20,309 nt of DNA from JBBITW01 sp037440525 (lineage in GTDB: Bacteria > Desulfobacterota > BSN033 > UBA1163): NCBI GenBank assembly GCA_037440525.1, contig JBBITW010000048.1:1-20309 (forward strand), in the 5' to 3' direction. Below, piece by piece: positions 1 through 6,332 of the stretch; position 1 is the first letter of the stretch; each line of letters opens with the position of its first letter. The position numbers and the translations under genes are program-made. Below the pieces are notes generated by a model. That model worked only from the letters and a program-made list of their open reading frames with translations, was not told the DNA's origin and did not search any database.

Positions 1-16
1 CAATCTCTCCAAAATT

Positions 17-76
17 GTCATTCCGAGCGGAGCGAGGAATCTATGAGATTGCCACGCCCTTCGGGCTCGCAACGAC
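17..76. repeat. REP-like imperfect palindromic repeat
   Basis: The left arm (17-42) begins GTCATTCCGAGC and ends GGAATCT. The right arm (46-76) begins AGATTGCC and ends GCTCGCAACGAC. The outer 12 bases of the arms match at 10 positions as an inverted repeat, and the inner ATCT/AGAT ends also pair. A smaller GCCC-TTC-GGGC hairpin (56-66) lies in the right arm. From memory, palindromes of this CATTCCGAGCGnAGCGAGGAATCT type are dispersed in many copies in numerous bacterial genomes. It lies just 3' of ligA, a usual place for REP-type elements. Only one copy is visible here, so its repetitive nature is inferred. Confidence 0.6.
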
Positions 77-100
77 TGATAAATATACGCCCGAAACGTA

Positions 101-126
101 TCCGCCTTTGGCGGAAAGGCTTTTAG
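101..126 (+). terminator. Possible weak hairpin terminator 3' of ligA
   Basis: Two mutually exclusive stems can form: TCCGCC-TTT-GGCGGA (101-115), or GCCTTT-GGCGG-AAAGGC (104-120) followed by TTTT (121-124). The second resembles a short intrinsic terminator for a transcript entering from the left on the plus strand. On the minus strand no T-run follows, so it is not a convincing ligA terminator. Low confidence. Confidence 0.25.
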
Positions 127-148
127 TAAAAAATCGCTCAATTTAGGT

Positions 149-2149
149 TTAACTAATCATCTTCTTAAATTCTTCTTCGTTCAGGGTCTTGATTCCCAAT
201 TCTTTAGCCTTTTCCAGTTTGGAACCTGGATCCTCACCAACAACCACAAAGTCAACCTTTTTTGATACACTCGAGGCAGTCATTCCTCCAAGTGATTCTA
301 CTAAATCCCTTGCCTCATCCCTTCCGTATGATTTAAGTGTCCCGGTAAAAACAAAGGTTTTACCTTCAAGCTTCCCTTTCTCTTTTATTTTGGGTTCAAT
401 CACCTTCACCCCTGCATCCTTGAGCCGTTTCACTGAAACGATGTTCTTTTTATCCTTAAAAAAACTATGAACACTTGATGCAACTTCAGGACCTATTCCT
501 TCAACCTTCATGAGTTCTTCTTCGGAAAGGTGAAAGAAATCTTCTAATCGGGGGAAATGATGGGCAAGATCTTCTGCAGTCGTTTCTCCCACATGTCGGA
601 TTCCAAGGGCATATAAGAATTTTGCCAGTGGTTTTGTCTTACTCTTTTCAATGGCATCAATAATGTTCTGGGCAGATTTATCAGCCATCCTTTCAAGGGC
701 AATGAGGTCTTCCTTTTTCAGATAATAAATATCAGCGACATCCTTAACAAGTCCTTTATCTACAAGTTGGTCTATGAGCTTTATGCCAAGTCCTTCAATG
801 TCCATAGCCCTTTTTGAGGCAAAGTGTTTGATACGGCCTTTTAGCTGTGCTGGGCAATCAAGGCCAATACATCTATGGATAGCCTCTTCCTTTATTACAT
901 CTGCTCCACAGACAGGACATTTAGAAGGCATCTTGAAGGGTTTCTCTGCACCTTTTCGTTTTGACAAAATGACCTGAACAACCTCTGGAATTACATCTCC
1001 TGCCCTCTGGATCAAGACAGTATCTCCAATCCTCACATCAAGCCTATCAATCTCATCCTGGTTGTGGAGGGTAGCTCGACTGACCTCCACTCCTCCAACC
1101 TTAACAGGCTCCATTATGGCTACAGGTGTAAGGGCTCCTGTTCGACCAACCTGGACTACGATGTCCAGTATCTTTGTGGTTTCCTGTTTTGGCTGGAACT
1201 TAAATGCCAATGCCCAGCGAGGGCTTCGAGCAATCTCTCCAAGCCTTGTCTGAAGATCAAGACGATCGACTTTTATCACAATCCCGTCAATCTCGTAAGG
1301 GAGGCTTTCTCTTTTCTCATTCATTTCGTGGTAATATTCGAGTACATCCTCTATATTTTGGCATCTCCTGATATGGGGGTTTGTCCTTAAGCCCCATTTT
1401 GGGAATGTCTGAAGTATCTCCCATTGTGTCTTGAATGTATGGCCTATTACTGCTCCAATTCCATAGCAAAATATTTCAAGTGGCCGTTCACTCGTAATCT
1501 TAGAATCGAGTTGCCTAACAGAGCCTGCCGCAGCATTTCTCGGGTTTGAAAACAGTGGTTCTCCTCGTTCTTCACGCCGACGGTTTAGTTCTTTAAATCT
1601 TTCGATTTGCATGATCACCTCCCCACGAACCTCCAATCTCTCTGGGATAGGGATCTCTCTTCGAATCAATTGAAGGGGGATAGTCTTAATGGTACGAAGA
1701 TTCTGAGTAATATTCTCACCATTTATACCATCCCCACGAGTAGAGCCTACAGTCAAAAAGCCCCTTTCATAAATGAGTTCAACGGCAAGACCATCAAGCT
1801 TTGGTTCGGCAACATAGTTAATATCTCCAGATTGCCCAAGAAATTTCTTTACCCTTTTATCAAAATCCCTGGCTTCTGATTCATCAAAGGCATTTGCTAA
1901 ACTTAGCATGGGGATTGTATGTCGAACAATCTCAAATTCTTCTAATGGAGGGGCTCCAACACGTTGTGTAGGGGAGTTTGGAGAGCGAAGCTCGGGATAT
2001 TGCTCCTCCAGTTTCTCGAGTTCCTTCATCAAACGATCATACTGGGCATCTGAGATTTCAGGCTGGTCGAGGACATAATAGCGATAATTGTGATATTCAA
2101 TCTCTTCCCTAAGCCTCTCAACCCTCTTTTTTATAACTTCCGAAACCAT
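149..2149 (-). CDS. ligA: NAD+-dependent DNA ligase LigA
   Basis: Seals nicks in duplex DNA during replication and repair, using NAD+ to adenylate itself. The 666-residue product has the full bacterial LigA layout. It starts with an N-terminal Ia domain (HNYRYYVLD near 20) and the adenylation motif KLDG at 117-120, whose Lys is the AMP acceptor. An OB-fold region follows, then a four-Cys zinc site at about 411, 414, 427 and 432. The helix-hairpin-helix segment comes next and a C-terminal BRCT domain covers about 590-666. Length is typical of the family. The frame also offers TTG at 2152, but ATG at 2149 is preferred. No Shine-Dalgarno is visible; a strong promoter sits so close that the mRNA may be leaderless. 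It is transcribed away from the dcw operon and is a separate unit. No truncation or missing catalytic residue was seen. Confidence 0.98.
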   Translation of the reverse strand: MVSEVIKKRVERLREEIEYHNYRYYVLDQPEISDAQYDRLMKELEKLEEQYPELRSPNSPTQRVGAPPLEEFEIVRHTIPMLSLANAFDESEARDFDKRVKKFLGQSGDINYVAEPKLDGLAVELIYERGFLTVGSTRGDGINGENITQNLRTIKTIPLQLIRREIPIPERLEVRGEVIMQIERFKELNRRREERGEPLFSNPRNAAAGSVRQLDSKITSERPLEIFCYGIGAVIGHTFKTQWEILQTFPKWGLRTNPHIRRCQNIEDVLEYYHEMNEKRESLPYEIDGIVIKVDRLDLQTRLGEIARSPRWALAFKFQPKQETTKILDIVVQVGRTGALTPVAIMEPVKVGGVEVSRATLHNQDEIDRLDVRIGDTVLIQRAGDVIPEVVQVILSKRKGAEKPFKMPSKCPVCGADVIKEEAIHRCIGLDCPAQLKGRIKHFASKRAMDIEGLGIKLIDQLVDKGLVKDVADIYYLKKEDLIALERMADKSAQNIIDAIEKSKTKPLAKFLYALGIRHVGETTAEDLAHHFPRLEDFFHLSEEELMKVEGIGPEVASSVHSFFKDKKNIVSVKRLKDAGVKVIEPKIKEKGKLEGKTFVFTGTLKSYGRDEARDLVESLGGMTASSVSKKVDFVVVGEDPGSKLEKAKELGIKTLNEEEFKKMIS

Positions 2150-2157
2150 CAATTTAA

Positions 2158-2186
2158 ATTTTAGACATCTTTGAGTTCGTTGTCAA
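2158..2186 (-). promoter_or_regulatory. Sigma70-type promoter of ligA
   Basis: Read on the minus strand, a perfect -35 TTGACA (2186-2181) is followed by exactly 17 bases and then a -10 TAAAAT (2163-2158, 5 of 6 to consensus). The expected start site, about 7 bases downstream, falls near 2151. That is essentially at the TTG (2152) or ATG (2149) start of ligA, leaving almost no 5' leader. Confidence 0.75.
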
Positions 2187-2192
2187 ATCTTA

Positions 2193-2359
2193 TTTTTGAG
2201 AACTATGAAAAAGTATTAAAATATTTAACCCCTCCATACCTCCCCTTAAAATAAGGGAAGGCAAGGCGGCAAGAAAATTTTTGTATTAAAAAGTCCCTAA
2301 ATAGATTAATTACAATCTTGAATAACTTTTCAGAGCTCTCTTTTTGAGAATTCTGAAAA
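2193..2359. repeat. Pair of 19-base near-identical direct repeats
   Basis: TTTTTGAGAACTATGAAAA at 2193-2211 recurs as TTTTTGAGAATTCTGAAAA at 2341-2359, 17 of 19 identical and 148 bases apart, in the AT-rich spacer between ligA and mraZ. The match could be a regulatory site pair, the remains of a duplication, or partly chance in AT-rich DNA. Confidence 0.4.
2239..2261. other. Hairpin in the ligA-mraZ spacer
   Basis: CCTCCCCTTA and TAAGGGAAGG form a 10-base stem with one mismatch and a 3-base AAA loop. No immediate T-run follows on either strand, so it is not a clear terminator. A similar CTCCCTT...AAGGAAGGG arrangement lies over the ftsQ ribosome binding site. Confidence 0.45.
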
Positions 2360-2387
2360 TTTTAATTTTTATGAAAAAATTTCTAAC

Positions 2388-2430
2388 TATATATTGTGTT
2401 TTTACATTTTTTAAGAAATATATATTGTGT
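2388..2430. repeat. 12-base direct repeat pair, 31-base spacing
   Basis: TATATATTGTGT occurs exactly at 2388-2399 and again at 2419-2430. The 31-base period is about three turns of B-DNA, putting both copies on one helix face. They lie upstream of the mraZ promoter -35 (2476) and far upstream of the ligA promoter. They may be a regulator's paired site; no regulator is identified. Confidence 0.5.
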
Positions 2431-2475
2431 ATTCGAAAATGAATAGAAAAAATTTGCTTAAATATAAAATTTTAC

Positions 2476-2504
2476 TTGACAAATTGAAATTTTAGGTATA
2501 TCAA
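2476..2504 (+). promoter_or_regulatory. Candidate main promoter of the mraZ/dcw operon
   Basis: A perfect -35 TTGACA (2476-2481) is followed after 17 bases by TATCAA (2499-2504, 4 of 6 to consensus). TATATC at 2497-2502 is an alternative -10 with 15-base spacing. The predicted start near 2511 lies just before the MraZ operator. This is the best plus-strand promoter I can see in the spacer. Confidence 0.6.
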
Positions 2505-2514
2505 TTAATGCTAA

Positions 2515-2538
2515 GTGGAAAAAAGTGGGAAAAGGTGG
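2515..2538 (+). promoter_or_regulatory. MraZ box: three GTGG repeats at 10-base period
   Basis: GTGG recurs at 2515, 2525 and 2535, the units reading GTGGAAAAAA, GTGGGAAAAG and GTGGTATGAC. MraZ proteins are known to bind tandem GTGGG/TGGGN-type repeats with a 10-base period upstream of mraZ and to repress the operon. The site begins about 4 bases after the predicted transcription start, so bound MraZ would block initiation or promoter clearance. Confidence 0.8.
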
Positions 2539-2567
2539 TATGACTTATTAATTTTGGGGGATAAAAG

Positions 2568-3011
2568 TTGTTTCGTGGCCGTTATGAACATACAATAGAT
2601 TCTAAGGGTCGTATCAGTATCCCATCGAAATTTAGGGAAATTCTCAGCAAAAAATATGATGACCGATTGGTGATCACCAATTTCGATCATTGCCTCGTGG
2701 CATTCCCATTTGATGAATGGAACAGTTTGGTTGAGCAAAAGGTCGGCTCTTTTTCTATTTTAAGGAAGGAGATAAGTGCGTTTTTGAGATTCTTTTATTC
2801 AAGTGCCATTGACTGCGTTATTGACAAGCAAGGAAGACTTCTAATCCCTCAAACCTTGAGGGAGTATGCAAATCTCCAGAAGGATGTTGTTTTGGTGGGT
2901 GAAGGTAGATTTATTGAGATATTTGCAAAGGAACGATGGCAGGAGGTTGCTAAGCAGGCAGAAGAGGGTTTTGACCAGATTCGAGAGACCCTGGCAAACC
3001 TTGGTATATAA
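2568..3011 (+). CDS. mraZ: Transcriptional regulator MraZ
   Basis: DNA-binding autorepressor of the dcw operon. The 147-residue product (E. coli is 152) has two SpoVT-AbrB-like halves. Each carries the family signature: DSKGRISIP at 11-19 and DKQGRLLIP at 86-94. MraZ assembles as a ring of subunits that contacts several direct repeats at once, which fits the three-unit operator 30 bases upstream. The start is TTG at 2568, giving the conserved N-terminus MFRGRYEHTID. GGGGG at 2556-2560 is a plausible ribosome binding site 7 bases before it. A weak start codon suits a low-abundance regulator, though that is inference. It is first in the operon and is followed by a 72-base spacer before rsmH. 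Confidence 0.97.
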   Translation: MFRGRYEHTIDSKGRISIPSKFREILSKKYDDRLVITNFDHCLVAFPFDEWNSLVEQKVGSFSILRKEISAFLRFFYSSAIDCVIDKQGRLLIPQTLREYANLQKDVVLVGEGRFIEIFAKERWQEVAKQAEEGFDQIRETLANLGI

Positions 3012-3025
3012 ACATTGCTCCTGAA

Positions 3026-3072
3026 TCGTGATTGGTGAGATAAAATTTTTATATCACGAGTCACGAGACTCG
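3026..3072 (+). other. Competing hairpins and tandem TCACGAG before rsmH
   Basis: TCACGAG occurs twice in tandem (3054-3060, 3061-3067). CGAGTC (3057-3062) pairs perfectly with GACTCG (3067-3072) around an ACGA loop. Alternatively TCGTGAT (3026-3032) pairs with ATCACGA (3053-3059). The two structures share bases and exclude each other. They occupy the place where the rsmH ribosome binding site would be expected, and none is seen. Confidence 0.5.
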
Positions 3073-3083
3073 AATCACATGGA

Positions 3084-3974
3084 ATGGAACTAAAACACAT
3101 TCCGGTTATGGTGGAAGAGGTGATGAATCTTTTGGGGTGCAGTCCTAATAGAATCTATGTTGATGCAACTTTGGGAGGTGGTGGGCATGCCCTTGAGATT
3201 TTAAAGAGGACAGAACCCAATGGAACTGTAATTGGAATAGATTGGGACGAGGATTCATTATCAGAGGCAAAGAAGATTTTGGCGCCTTATGGGACGCGTA
3301 TAAGATTATTCCATGAAAATTTCCTAAATATACACAGGGTATTAAAAACCATAGGGATTGAATCTGTTGATGGTATCCTTCTCGATCTTGGCCTCTCCTC
3401 CATCCAATTAAACAGCGCTGAAAGAGGGTTCAGTTTTAGGATGAATGGCCCTCTCGATATGAGGATGGATAAAAGGATTGGTTTAAGAGTCGATGACTTT
3501 GTCAATAAACTCTCGCAGAGAGAAATAGAGAGGATTATAGGTGAGTATGGGGAGGAAAGATGGGCTTCTCGAATTGCACGCGAAATAGTTTTTTCGAGAA
3601 AGAAATATCCAATCCATACAACTCAGCAACTTAGAGGTTTGATTTTGAAGGCAATTCCAAAGAGATTTCATTCTAAGAGAATAGACCCATCTACCAAAAC
3701 CTTTCAGGCCTTGAGGATCGCGGTCAATTCAGAATTGGATAATCTCAAAGGGATATTAGAATCTGGATGGATGTTTTTGAAAAGGGGGGGGAGATTCTGT
3801 GTAATATCTTTTCATTCCCTTGAAGATCGTATCGTAAAAGAGACATTTCAGAAATTTGAGAAAGAGGGAATTATTCGTGTCATTACTAAAAAGCCATTGA
3901 AACCTTCTGCGGAGGAACTGAAGAGGAATCCAAGATCACGAAGTGCCAAACTGAGGTGTGGAGAAAAGGTTTGA
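3084..3974 (+). CDS. rsmH: 16S rRNA (cytosine-1402-N4)-methyltransferase RsmH
   Basis: Uses S-adenosylmethionine to methylate N4 of C1402 in 16S rRNA, tuning the ribosomal P site; formerly called MraW. The 296-residue product has the SAM-binding motif VDATLGGGGHA at 26-36 and acidic GIDWDED further on. The family blocks LLDLGLSS, RGFSFR and GPLDMRMD follow. Near the C-terminus are VISFHSLEDR and NPRSRSAKLR. Length is normal (E. coli 313). ATG at 3084 gives the typical N-terminus with HIPVM; ATG at 3079 is out of frame. No Shine-Dalgarno precedes it. A run of eight G (3784-3791) lies within the conserved GGR segment and could be a slippage or sequencing-error site, but the frame is intact. Confidence 0.97.
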   Translation: MELKHIPVMVEEVMNLLGCSPNRIYVDATLGGGGHALEILKRTEPNGTVIGIDWDEDSLSEAKKILAPYGTRIRLFHENFLNIHRVLKTIGIESVDGILLDLGLSSIQLNSAERGFSFRMNGPLDMRMDKRIGLRVDDFVNKLSQREIERIIGEYGEERWASRIAREIVFSRKKYPIHTTQQLRGLILKAIPKRFHSKRIDPSTKTFQALRIAVNSELDNLKGILESGWMFLKRGGRFCVISFHSLEDRIVKETFQKFEKEGIIRVITKKPLKPSAEELKRNPRSRSAKLRCGEKV

Positions 3975-3994
3975 GGATTTAAGAAGGAAAATCC

Positions 3995-4339
3995 ATGGGT
4001 AGGACATTTAATAAAGATGATAATCGAATCCTGTGGTTAGGAGATGAAACGAAACCGAAACGTAGGGGAGCGAATTTTCGACTCATTATATTTTATGCTT
4101 TTATACTATCTTTCTTAATTGGAGGTTCGTTGTTTTATGTCTGGTCGAGGATTCAAGTTATCCAGCTCGGATATGAAATTTCTAATGCGCTTAAAGAAGA
4201 AAAGAAACTAATCGAGACAAATAAGAGGTTACGCCTTGAGGTGGCTACTCTTAAATCATATGCAAGGATTGAAAAGATAGCAGTTGAAGAATTAGGAATG
4301 AAGAAACCCAAACCAGATGGGGTGATTGTAATAAGATGA
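3995..4339 (+). CDS. ftsL: Cell division protein FtsL
   Basis: Small bitopic divisome protein that forms a complex with FtsQ and FtsB and helps activate FtsW/FtsI. The 114 residues contain a basic cytoplasmic segment (KPKRR near 20-24), one membrane helix at about 29-50, then a periplasmic coiled-coil with heptad-like Leu/Ile spacing (about 53-90). It ends in a short Val/Ile-rich tail. The sequence is poorly conserved across phyla, so the call rests on size, topology and its fixed place between rsmH and ftsI. AAGAAGGA at 3981-3988 gives a good ribosome binding site 6 bases before the ATG. Its stop overlaps the ftsI start (ATGA at 4336-4339), implying translational coupling. No ftsB-like gene is in the window. 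Confidence 0.9.
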   Translation: MGRTFNKDDNRILWLGDETKPKRRGANFRLIIFYAFILSFLIGGSLFYVWSRIQVIQLGYEISNALKEEKKLIETNKRLRLEVATLKSYARIEKIAVEELGMKKPKPDGVIVIR

Positions 4340-6306
4340 AAAGAAGACCCATAAATTGGTTTAAGGTAAGGATCATCATAATAACTTGTCTTATCTTTTT
4401 ATGTTTCGTCCTCATTGTTGGGAGGATCTTTCAACTTCAGGTACTTAAAAAAGAACAGCTCTATAGACTGGCCGCCCAACAACACTTTGGTCAAATTCCC
4501 GTAACTCCCAAGAGAGGCCTGATATACGATAGAAATGGAAATGAGTTGGCCGTAAGTATAGAGGTTGATTCAGTCTATGCAGAGTCCAAAAAAGTGGTAG
4601 AAGTGGAAAATACAATAAGCAATCTTACTAAACTTCTCCAGATTGATCGTAAAGAGTTAAGGGAGAAGTTAAACAGTAATAGATTCCAGTGGATTAAGAG
4701 AAAGGTTTCACCTAAGGAAGCCGAGGAGCTAAAAAACCTATCCCTTCCTGGAATCAATTTCTTAAAGGAGAATAAGAGATTCTATCCCAATTCTCAGTTG
4801 GCTTCGCATGTTATAGGTTTTGTAGGCCTCGACTCCAGAGGGCTGGAAGGAATAGAATTACAATATGATGCCATATTAAATGGAAAAAGGAATTTATTGA
4901 TAATAGAAAGGGATGCAAAGGGACGGGGGATCATCACAGATGAAGAACCACTGGAAAAAGAAGATGGGTATCGAAATATTCATCTGACCATTGATAAATA
5001 TATTCAACATGTGGTTGAGACTGAGCTGGACCGTGCTATTCAGAAATGGAAGGCTAAGGGAGGGATGGCAATAGTTATGGATCCCATGACAGGAAAGATT
5101 CTGGCCATGGCCTCCCATCCTTTTTTTGACCCGAATCAATTCATTCAATATAGACCAAGGTCCTGGAGGAATCGGGCCATCTCAGATGTCTTTGAGCCGG
5201 GCTCCCTCTTTAAAGTTTTCCTTGCCTCAGCAGTATTAGAAGAGAAATTAGTCAAACCATCTGATTCTTTCTTCTGTGAGAATGGTGCTTACAATATCTA
5301 TGATCGAACTATCCACGATCACTCAAAGCATGGATGGCTTACATTCAAGGAGATTATAAAGTTTTCGAGCAACATCGGAGCTTCAAAGGTAGCTGAAAAG
5401 ATGGGAAAAGAGCGTTTTTATCGTTATATCACTGCCTTTGGATTTGGAGAAAAGACAAGGGTAGGTCTTCCTGGGGAAGCTAAGGGAATACTCCATCACC
5501 CAAGATATTGGTCTCCCATAACTCTGAATACAATCTCTTTCGGCCAGGGGATATCCGTTACAGGTATTCAATTGGCAACTGCCCTTTCAGCGATTGCCAA
5601 TGGCGGAAATCTTATAAGACCATATGTGGTTGAGAAGATTACAAATGAAAAAGGTGAAGTCATCAAGGCCTTTAAACCCGAGATAGTAAGGAGGGTAATC
5701 TCAGAAGAGACAAGTCAAAAGATAACCGAACTTCTAAAAGCGACCACTGAAAAAGGAGGTACAGGAGAGCAGGCCGTCCCAAAAGGATATGAGGTAGCTG
5801 GTAAGACCGGGACTGCCCAGAAGGTGGATAGCATCTTAGGTGGATATTCTGATGATCGCTATATGAGTGGATTTATGGGATTTGCTCCAGCAGATCAACC
5901 GAGGATTGTCATCCTTATTGTAATAGATGAACCAGTGGGATCAATTTATGGAGGGATTGTAGCAGCTCCAGTCTTTAGAGAGATCGTTGAAAAGGTGCTA
6001 CCATATTTAAATATTCTTCCAAAAGGGATAATGGTAGTGAAGGGTGAAATAAATTCAGTTTCAAAGAAGAGTGCCAAAAGGGTTGAGATTCCAGTTGGAG
6101 AGGCAAGGATGCAGAATGGATTCAATAAGGATGTTATGCCCGATCTTACAGGTCTATCAATGCGAAGTGCTCTCAGTAGAATAGAAGGCAGAGGCCTAAT
6201 CATTAAGGTCTCGGGCAATGGAAGGGTTATTGAACAGGTTCCCAAGGCAGGCTCAGTGATTGAGAAAGGCGATATCTGTTACCTTAAATTTGATTCATCT
6301 TCATGA
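4336..6306 (+). CDS. ftsI: Septal class B penicillin-binding protein FtsI with PASTA domain
   Basis: Peptidoglycan D,D-transpeptidase that cross-links septal wall made by FtsW. The 656 residues show a short cytoplasmic tail, a membrane anchor at about 10-33 and an N-terminal pedestal domain that begins with RGLIYDRNG near 60. The transpeptidase domain has all three active-site motifs: SLFK at 290-293 (nucleophile Ser290), SSN at 344-346 and KTG at 490-492. A C-terminal PASTA domain covers about 597-656 (MPDLTGLSMRSAL through the end). The E. coli enzyme (588 residues) lacks PASTA; FtsI-type PBPs of Gram-positives and several deltaproteobacterial lineages carry it, so this helps place the organism. 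Its start overlaps the ftsL stop by four bases; GGGGTGAT upstream may assist initiation. Confidence 0.97.
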   Translation: MKRRPINWFKVRIIIITCLIFLCFVLIVGRIFQLQVLKKEQLYRLAAQQHFGQIPVTPKRGLIYDRNGNELAVSIEVDSVYAESKKVVEVENTISNLTKLLQIDRKELREKLNSNRFQWIKRKVSPKEAEELKNLSLPGINFLKENKRFYPNSQLASHVIGFVGLDSRGLEGIELQYDAILNGKRNLLIIERDAKGRGIITDEEPLEKEDGYRNIHLTIDKYIQHVVETELDRAIQKWKAKGGMAIVMDPMTGKILAMASHPFFDPNQFIQYRPRSWRNRAISDVFEPGSLFKVFLASAVLEEKLVKPSDSFFCENGAYNIYDRTIHDHSKHGWLTFKEIIKFSSNIGASKVAEKMGKERFYRYITAFGFGEKTRVGLPGEAKGILHHPRYWSPITLNTISFGQGISVTGIQLATALSAIANGGNLIRPYVVEKITNEKGEVIKAFKPEIVRRVISEETSQKITELLKATTEKGGTGEQAVPKGYEVAGKTGTAQKVDSILGGYSDDRYMSGFMGFAPADQPRIVILIVIDEPVGSIYGGIVAAPVFREIVEKVLPYLNILPKGIMVVKGEINSVSKKSAKRVEIPVGEARMQNGFNKDVMPDLTGLSMRSALSRIEGRGLIIKVSGNGRVIEQVPKAGSVIEKGDICYLKFDSSS

Positions 6307-6332
6307 ATTCACTCAAAGATATTTAAGGAGAT

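Noticed and set aside
1064..1390. 108-codon plus-strand ORF opposite ligA
   Set aside because: The ligA frame is intact and fully motif-supported; this is an antisense shadow.
2540..2551. Tiny ATG-ACT-TAT-TAA reading frame between the MraZ box and mraZ
   Set aside because: Three codons, no ribosome binding site, no reason to think it is translated.
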